Assembly (NCBI RefSeq): GCF_963576675.1
Contig: NC_088916.1
Coordinates: 53,073,001 to 53,137,000, forward strand
Source of the DNA: Euphorbia lathyris
Taxonomy: Eukaryota > Streptophyta > Magnoliopsida > Malpighiales > Euphorbiaceae
Length of the DNA stretch: 64,000 bases
Direction of reading: 5' to 3'
Position 1 is the stretch's first letter, and each line of letters starts with the position of its first letter. Below the pieces are notes generated by a model. It had not been told where the DNA came from, made no database searches, and worked only from the letters and a program-made list of their open reading frames with translations. This document shows positions 58,003-64,000 of the stretch, in pieces. Made by a program: the position numbers and the translations under genes.

Positions 58003-58016
58003 TTCTCCTTTTCTTT
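58003..58016 (-). promoter_or_regulatory. CRM polypurine tract
   Basis: On the minus strand AAAGAAAAGGAGAA directly precedes the 3' LTR start TGATG, as expected for the plus-strand primer. It lies inside the pol reading frame (Lys/Glu-rich). Confidence 0.8.
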
Positions 58017-58130
58017 AAAAGAGTCGGACTCCGCCTCCGATGCCTTGGTTGGTAACGTTCTCTCTCCTTCTTTAAAAGAGTCGGACTCCGCCTCCGATGC
58101 CTTGGTTGGTAACGTTCCCTCCGGTTTCCA
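58013..58130 (-). repeat. 58-bp in-frame tandem duplication at the end of CRM pol
   Basis: TCTTTAAAAGAGTCGG and the following text up to GGTAACGTTC occurs twice in direct succession (about 58010-58067 and 58068-58126). It keeps the frame open closely enough to repeat the peptide TLPTKASEAESDSFKE. Confidence 0.75.
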
Positions 58131-58874
58131 CAAGCTAAGATCCTGCACATTAACAGAAGAAGACATCTTCCAAAGCCAATTAGGAAGGGTTAGTTGGTAG
58201 GCATTGGCACTAATCTTCTTGGTGATCTGATAGGGGCCATACTTCCTCGGCCTCAACTTGCTACTAGGAGCATGCATGAGTCGCTCTTTTCCTAAGTACA
58301 CCATCACCTCATCCCCCACCTCAAATTGGACATCTCTCCGGTGCTCATCAACCTTGGCCTTGATCTTACTATTCTTCTCCTCAATACTATGCCGAACTTC
58401 TTGGTGCATTTGGTGGTAGTCATTGGCCAAGTTATGTGCCGCTACACTCTTCTTCTCACCTTTCGGAACTTTGCCCAAATCAAGTAAATAGTTCGGTGCT
58501 TTGGTATACACAACCTCGAAAGGGGACTTCCCGGTGGTCGAACTCACGGCGGAGTTGTAGGCAAACTCGGCTTGGGCGATCACATAATCCCACATGTTGG
58601 GTTTGTCTCGACATTTGCTCCTCAATAGGTTCCCCAACGTCCGATTTACCGCTTCAGTTTGCCCATCCGTTTGTGGGTGAGCCGTGGTGCTAAACTTCAA
58701 AGTGGATTCGAGGATGGCCCAAAGAGTCCGCCAAAAATGGCTAACGAACTTGGTGTCCTGATCCGATACTATGGTCCTTGGTACCCCATGTAGTCTCACC
58801 ACCTCACGGAAGAAAAGCTTAGCAATGGCGGTGGCATCACTAGTCTTCTGACACGGGATGAAGTGAGCCATTTT

Positions 58875-59342
58875 TTAGAATCTATCCACCACCACGAATA
58901 TAGAATCCATACCCTGTTGGGTTCTTGGTAGTCCCAACACAAAATCCATTAAAAGATCCTCCCAAATGGTTTCCGGGATTGGGAGGTGCATCCGTAATCC
59001 GGCATTAGTGGCATGTCCCTTGGAGGTTTGGCAATTTTCGCATCGCTCCACGATGTACGCCACATCTCTCCTCATCCTAGGCCAGAAATATCGGGAGCTA
59101 ACCGCCTCAAAGGTCTTATCTCGACTGAAATGACCTCCCAACACCCCTCCATGTAGTTCTCGGATCACTCTCTCTCGTATGGGCGTACTCGGGAGGCACA
59201 ATTGGCTACTCCTCATGAGCAACCCGTCGACTAACTGATACTCCCCTCCTTCGGTACTGTTCTTACACTTCTCCCATTCACTTCCAAAGTCTGGGTCGTC
59301 AAAGTACTCCCCCTTGATGTGCTCAAAGTCTAATAACTCCAA
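58875..59342 (-). pseudogene. CRM integrase, N-terminal part
   Basis: The minus-strand frame has the HHCC zinc finger (HGGVLGGHFSRDKTFEAV, then CENCQTSKG) and the first catalytic Asp region LLMDFVLGLPRTQQGMDS. A TAA at 58872-58874 separates it from the rest, in the same frame. Between 59343 and 59507 the frame holds the end of RNase H with two further stops. Confidence 0.85.
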
Positions 59343-59507
59343 GGCTACTGTCTTGAGGAGTGCTACCCTTCAGCTTAAAGCATCCGCTACTTTGTTTTAT
59401 TGACCCGCTTTGTGGAGCAGCTTATAGGGGAACTTATCCACAAAAGCGGACCACCTCGCATGCATGGAACTTCGGAGTTGCTTTTCACTTCCCAAGTACT
59501 TGAGGGC

Positions 59508-60716
59508 TTAGTGGTCGGTATACAACATGAACTCCTTTCCAATGAGATAGTGCTCCCACGTCTTGAGAGCCCGCACTACCGCATAGAACTCCTTATCATA
59601 GGTGGCCCATTTTTGTCTCGAGTCACACAACTTCTCACTGAAATAAGAAATGGGCCTCCTTTCTTGCATTAACACTCCCCCGACTCCTACTCCACTCGCG
59701 TCACACTCGACTTCAAAAAGCTTGTCAAAATCTGGAAATGCTAAGACCGGAGCGGTGCTTAGTTTTTCCTTTATCAATGCAAAACTACCCTCTTGCTCGT
59801 CTTCCCACTTAAAGCCTCTACCCTTCTTCAAGCACTCGGTCATAGGAGCCATAATAGCACTGAAATTCCGAATGAACCGTCTATAGAAGGTGGCCAACCC
59901 GTGAAAGCTCCTAATGTCCCCAACGGTCTTCGGAGTCGGCCACTCCTGAATAGCTCTAACTTTCTCTTCATCCACCCAGATACCACTCCCACTGACCACA
60001 TACCCGAGAAATACCAAACTCTCCATCACAAAGTCACACTTCTTAGTGTTGGCAAAGAGTTGGTTCTCCCGGAGCAAAGCTAGCACGGTCCTCAAATGCC
60101 CCACATGCTCTTCCAACGTCTTACTATGGATGAGAATATCATCAAAGTAGACCACCACAAACTTCCCAATCACTGGGCGTAAGACCTGGTTCATTAACCT
60201 CATGAAAGTGCTCAATGCATTGGTCATTTCGAATGGCATCACTAGCCACTCATACAATCCATCACGCGTCTTAAACGCCGTCTTCCACTCATCTCCTGCC
60301 TTAATCCGAATTTGGTGGTACCCACTTCTCAAGTCAATATTCGAGAAGACCTTGGACCCACCCATTTGATCAAGCATATCATCAAGTCGGGGAATTGGGA
60401 ACTTATACCGTATGGTAATCTTGTTGATGGCTCGACTATCTACACACATCCTCCACGACCCATCTTTCTTGGGGGTCAACAAAGCCGGTACCGCATATGG
60501 GCTCATACTCTCCCTAACGTAGCCCATTCTTACTAACTCCTCCACCTTCTCCTTCATCACTTCACTCTCCTTGGGACTCATCCGGCAGTGAGGAAGACTA
60601 GGTAAGCTAGCTCCTGGCACTAGATCAATATGGTGTTGGATGTCCCGTAGAGGCGGCAACCCATATGGTAACTCTTCCGAAAAGATGTCACGGAACTCAT
60701 TGAGCAATCTCCCCAC
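59508..60716 (-). pseudogene. CRM reverse transcriptase and RNase H
   Basis: A 402-codon minus-strand frame. RT blocks are [46 protein letters not shown] (the family has Gly and Pro where this copy has Glu and Leu) and the catalytic [11 protein letters not shown], which is intact. RNase H begins with [14 protein letters not shown] and runs to LYTDH, where a stop at 59508-59510 cuts it; the same frame continues with ALKYLG. Both substitutions and the stop fit C-to-T or G-to-A changes. Confidence 0.9.
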
Positions 60717-60770
60717 ATCTTCCGGAACTTCTCCGTCTTCACTTCCTACCCCATCCGTCGGCGTGCTGGA

Positions 60771-61256
60771 CTACACCATCACTACATAGACCATTTGACT
60801 CTCCTCACACTCGTTAATAAACGCCTTGTGGGTTGGGAAAACGATCAAGGTAGACTTTCCTTTGTTCTTGGCCTCTCCCAATATAGGTGTTAGCACATAC
60901 CGAACGTCGTCCTTTATAAACCGATAGGTGTTCTTCTTTCCGGCATGGGTAGCGCCTCGATCAAATTGCCATGGGTGCCCCAACAATAAGTGACACGCAT
61001 CCATCTCCATGATGTCACAGTAGACCTCATCCCGGTACTCCCCTATCTCAAGCGGAACCCTACACCTTTGAGTGACTCTCATCTCTCCTACATTCTTGAT
61101 CCACCCCACACTATATGGACTAGGATGCGCTTCAATCACCAACCCAAACCTCTTAGCCGCGGTGTCGCTGATAATATTCTCTTGACTCCCACTATCAATG
61201 ATCACATTGCACTTCACCCTTTGCACTAGACATCGGGTTCGGAATAATTGATGCAC
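60771..61256 (-). pseudogene. CRM protease region
   Basis: The minus-strand frame has the aspartic protease motif NVIIDSGSQENII and LLLGHPWQFDRGATHAG. The frame is the same as gag and RT, separated by stops. A 26-base phrase near 61141-61166 recurs at 61260-61285 just upstream, a local duplication. Confidence 0.82.
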
Positions 61257-61460
61257 TTCAACCCAAACCTTTTAGCCGCGGTGTCTCCTCACTACATGTA
61301 TGGCTTGCCCACCATCATACTCCCCATCATAGTCATCATCAATCGGCTCACAACAAACATCCCCTTCATCATCATATTCTTCATCATCCTCATACCGCTT
61401 AACCATCTTGGCGCTTCTTCTCTTGGGGCACTCATTAGAACGGTGGCCCGGCTCATTGCA

Positions 61461-62567
61461 TCAGAAACATTTGAATGGAGCCAGCCTCGCATAAGGGTTG
61501 TTGCCCCTAGGGGGTTCTGTCGCCTTAAAAGGCCTCACATCTCCACTAGGTGCCTTTCCCGCACTTGGTGCCTTGGGATCGCTCGAACTTGCAATGACCT
61601 TGCCCTTATCAATCCCCTTGGGAGCTCCTCTCCCTCCATACGTACCCTCAGCCTCGGTCCTTCTATAGCCGTCACGCCCCCTCAAGCTCAACTGAGACTC
61701 GGCCTTCAATGCTAAGTTACGGGCGTCTTGGACCCGAATCACCATTTGCATTCCAATCCGGTCCTGAATGTTGTATCTCAATCCTTCAAAATACCTTGAA
61801 GTCTTTTGGCTTTCGGTTTCCGGCAAGTTAGCCCTTGTCGAAAGCCGCAAGAACTCCGAGGTGTATTCATGCACACTCCTTGCACCTTGTGAGCAATTTC
61901 GATAAGAACTGTAGATGTATTGCTCGTAGTCGGGTGGTAGAAATCTCTCTCTCAACATCGACTTCATTCTAAGCCAAGATCTAATCGGCTCCCTTCCTCC
62001 TCTTCTTCTCACTTCTTTAACATTATCCCACCAAACTGAAGCCCCTCATTTCAAACGATATGCCACTAAACGGACCTTCCGATCCTCCGGTATTCCCGAA
62101 TAGTCAAAGAACCGTTCCACCTCTAGCAACCAATCGAGAAAACCCTCTATGTCGAGTTCTCCCCCGAATGACGGCAAGTCTACTTTCAATTTGAAGGTGT
62201 CGTCCCTCTCAAAATTTCCTCCAAACCCCATTCTCACATTCGGCTCGCCTCTATATCCGCCTCTTTCATTACCTCGACCCCCATACGGGTCATCCAAACC
62301 AACATTCTCCCTCTCATAACCACCTACAACATCATTATGCACAATATCCATACTCCCGGCATGCACATGCGCGGGACCAACAACATCATTCACATGCACA
62401 TCATGTCTAGGTCTATCATACATAGCATTATCATCCATCCTAATCCCCATATTCCTAGCAATCCTAGGCATATCGTAATCATCAAACAAGTCCCCATCAC
62501 TATCACTATCCGCATTTTTAATGATTACGGGATTAGTCTGCCTTACCTCTTGAACCCGAGGGTCCAT
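61461..62567 (-). pseudogene. CRM gag
   Basis: The minus-strand frame begins at Met 62567. The N-terminal half is Asp/Arg/Gly-rich; the capsid core follows with KVDLPSFGGELDIEGFLDWL and RKVRLVAYRLK, a TGA at 62046-62048, then RERFLPPDYEQYIYSS and SVHEYTSEFLRL in the same frame. The end has a zinc knuckle whose first Cys pair is split by a TGA at 61461-61463 (CF, stop, CNEPGHRSNEC). Gag forms the particle shell. The two stops make this copy non-functional. Confidence 0.85.
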
Positions 62568-62891
62568 GGCTTGGGGTGCATAAGTTCTCCTTGGTGGTGG
62601 TGTCGGTTGTCGGTCGAGTAGAGGATGGGCTTGTTCTTCTTGTCGCCGGTGAGGCTCTCCGGTTAGGAGAGCTTGAGTATTGCGGGTTGTTATTATGAGT
62701 TCTTCAAGGATGAGACGAATGTCTCAGGTACTCATGTCGTGCTTCTCCTCTAACGCTCTTAGAGACTCCGTGATATGCTTCATGTTGCCTTCTAGTGTCT
62801 CAACTCGTTGCTCCATGGATCCGGTGGCTTCGTTTGTGATACGGGGTTGAACCATTTCCGAGAAGAAGTCTCCGGGAAGGAAAACGACTCG

Positions 62892-62903
62892 GCTCTAATA
62901 CCA
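62892..62903 (-). promoter_or_regulatory. CRM primer-binding site
   Basis: On the minus strand TGGTATTAGAGC lies two bases after the 5' LTR. It differs by one base from TGGTATCAGAGC, the complement of the 3' end of initiator methionine tRNA used by many plant elements. Confidence 0.8.
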
Positions 62904-62905
62904 AC

Positions 62906-63686
62906 TGATGTAGATTAAAGTCGACTGAGAGTTTTAATCTTAAACTCACAAAGATTTCAATCTTCTCAAGCTAAACTTGAAGGTTGAGTTAACCCAAAAC
63001 AAGGTGAAACCTTGATGCTCCAATGGAGGCTAGATTCAAATTCATCAAAAGTTGCTAAGCATTACAAAGAAGAGAGTTTAAATACTCTCCCAATTAAAAG
63101 AGAAAAGACCAAAAGCCCATGAATAGGTTTTTGGCAAAACATGTGTGTAAGGATAGAATAGGAAAGGAAAGAGTCCATGGTAGTCTAGTAATAAATGGTG
63201 GATGGCAAAAAAGTAAATAAACAGCAACAGTATTGGTCCCCTCTTTTAAAGAACTTGGAGGAGAAGTATTCGCTAGGTAGGACACGCCCTGCGTGGACCT
63301 TGAGACGCCCCACGTGACGTAGCTACTGAGGTTTGGGGAGTCTTTGAGGAGCACTTCACGCATGGCGTTCCTGGAGTCACGCCCCGCGTATTGGCGCCTC
63401 TGATCTTGGTGATCCTCGTTGATGGTCTTCACGCTTGGCGTCCCTGGTGGTACGCCCCGCGTAGTTGGCCTCCTGGATAACCTTCACTTCGGGCCCTGGT
63501 TTCACGCCCCGCGTACTTGGGGATGCGCCCCGCGTCATGGATCTTCTGGGCAATTCTTCGGTAAGGGGGTCCTGTATGCTCCGCGTCTTGGTGAGCACGC
63601 CTCGCGTGCTTGGCTGGTTACCACGGCTCTTGTTGTCCTCGTCTCTTGGCTCCGAGCTCGGGCTTAGATAAGGGATGCCCTCATCA
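62906..63686 (-). repeat. CRM 5' LTR
   Basis: 781 bases, same ends as 57239-58002. The extra 17 bases (about 63651-63667, GCTCCGAGCTCGGGCT region) distinguish it. Its ACGCCCCGCGT-like motifs are closer to consensus than those of the 3' LTR. Confidence 0.9.
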
Positions 63687-63691
63687 GGAAG
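63687..63691. repeat. Target-site duplication, right
   Basis: GGAAG directly after the right LTR; the partner is at 57234-57238. Confidence 0.85.
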
Positions 63692-64000
63692 ACTTTGCCA
63701 TAAATGTGGAAACATTCTGACCAGCCTTATGAAAAGCTTCTGAGCACTGCCGATGATAGAAGATACAAGAATTTGATTGGCCAAGGACGTTGAGCACGTA
63801 CTGAGTGAAAGCGACAGGAAGCCGTTTGCCTCCAACAGTTATTTCGAAATTTGAAATTACCAGTGCATCAAGTGTCACTATAAATAGGCCACTCAAACGC
63901 TTCATTCTATACAGATCTTCAATCAAGTCGAAACGCTGACCAAATTGATATTCGAAGTTCTGTGAGAAAAGCAAAGCAAATCTTACACGAATTCCAATCT
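63692..64000 (+). repeat. LTR-like sequence, right part, running off the window
   Basis: It continues the sequence interrupted at 57238. It carries TATAAATA at 63879-63886 with leader-like AC-rich sequence after it, as in the promoter and R region of a plant LTR. No coding region. The end lies outside the window. Confidence 0.45.

Larger units (their letters stand above)
57807..58871 (-). pseudogene. CRM integrase, catalytic core and C-terminal tail into the LTR
   Basis: It starts MAHFIPCQKTSDA, with the second catalytic Asp in IVSDQDTKF and the catalytic Glu in DGQTEAVNRTL. The C-terminal domain includes FEVGDEVMVYL and RKYGPYQI. Then a 19-20 residue unit containing TLPTKASEAESDSFKE occurs twice in tandem, and the frame passes the polypurine tract into the 3' LTR, ending at 57807. 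In the CRM clade the integrase C-terminus is known to reach into the 3' LTR and in some groups carries a chromatin-targeting motif; whether this tail has that role is not shown. Confidence 0.85.
57239..63686 (-). mobile_element. CRM-type chromovirus (Ty3/gypsy), complete but decayed, minus strand
   Basis: LTRs at 57239-58002 and 62906-63686 both begin TGATG and end CATCA on the plus strand. The 5-base duplication GGAAG is exact (57234-57238, 63687-63691). Read on the minus strand the order is 5' LTR, primer site, gag, protease, RT, RNase H, integrase, polypurine tract, 3' LTR. The RT block [14 protein letters not shown], the integrase block TTAHPQTDGQTEAVNRTL and pol running into the 3' LTR are marks of the CRM (centromeric retrotransposon) clade. 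The coding region stays in one frame for 4.7 kb but has several in-frame stops. Counted by eye the LTRs differ at about 30 of 760 sites, so the insertion is not recent. Confidence 0.9.

Noticed and set aside
1..64000. CRISPR arrays, bacterial operons, organellar inserts
   Set aside because: No regularly spaced identical repeats with unique spacers, no ribosome-binding-site operons, and no plastid or mitochondrial gene order were seen.

Overview
This window is plant nuclear DNA, most likely from a eudicot. It carries AT-rich intergenic DNA, GT-AG introns and several nested plant retroelements: Ty3/gypsy of the Athila, CRM and Tat-like types, L1-type LINEs, a copia-type solo LTR and an endogenous caulimovirid. 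I see no bacterial or organellar gene organisation, no rRNA or tRNA gene and no CRISPR array. The species cannot be fixed from what is visible.

Layout. 1-10740 is the 3' two thirds of an Athila element. It holds a gag-pol with one frameshift, two tandem divergent copies of the post-pol env-like/Athila ORF, and a complete 3' LTR at 9249-10740. It sits in an older element seen as a minus-strand gene of the 'putative gypsy-type transposon' family (10808-12078) next to an LTR-like end (about 12300-12902). 13.1-14.7 kb holds repeat debris, including a LINE tail and a cluster of CpG-rich palindromes. 15027-16805 and 24014-26423 are two direct-repeat paralogous host genes for two-B3-domain (REM-type) DNA-binding proteins with the same four-exon plan. 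Between them lie LINE fragments, an hAT MITE with target duplication and a Tourist-like MITE. 27680-28066 is the single-exon gene for PetM of the chloroplast cytochrome b6f complex. 29301-32681 on the minus strand is a seven-exon gene for the ER membrane protein TMEM147; its introns hold an hAT element, a MITE and an almost pure poly(A) insertion.

33-38.6 kb is non-coding with MITEs and foldback elements. 38672-44364 is an L1-type LINE split by a minus-strand solo LTR (42122-43944). A small Helitron-like element with two 5' ends lies at 44574-45132. 45.1-50.1 kb holds no gene I can support. 51437-55198 is a decayed, partly inverted endogenous caulimovirid fragment. 55.2-56.9 kb is a probable minus-strand solo LTR. 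57239-63686 is a structurally complete minus-strand CRM-type chromovirus with two LTRs, a GGAAG target duplication, primer site and polypurine tract, itself inserted in another LTR-like sequence that runs off the window end.

The four host genes (two B3 genes, petM, TMEM147) form a 17.7-kb island from 15.0 to 32.7 kb, with retroelement nests on both sides. Nearly every element is inactivated. In the LINE and the CRM copy the reading frame is kept over kilobases and is broken mainly by in-frame stops of the C-to-T type, as expected for decay of methylated DNA. The strongest unusual signals are the duplicated env-like ORFs of the Athila element, each preceded by a promoter-like leader with a CpG-rich hairpin that is also found in the LTR, and the recurrence of CpG-rich palindromic arrays upstream of TATA boxes in unrelated elements.
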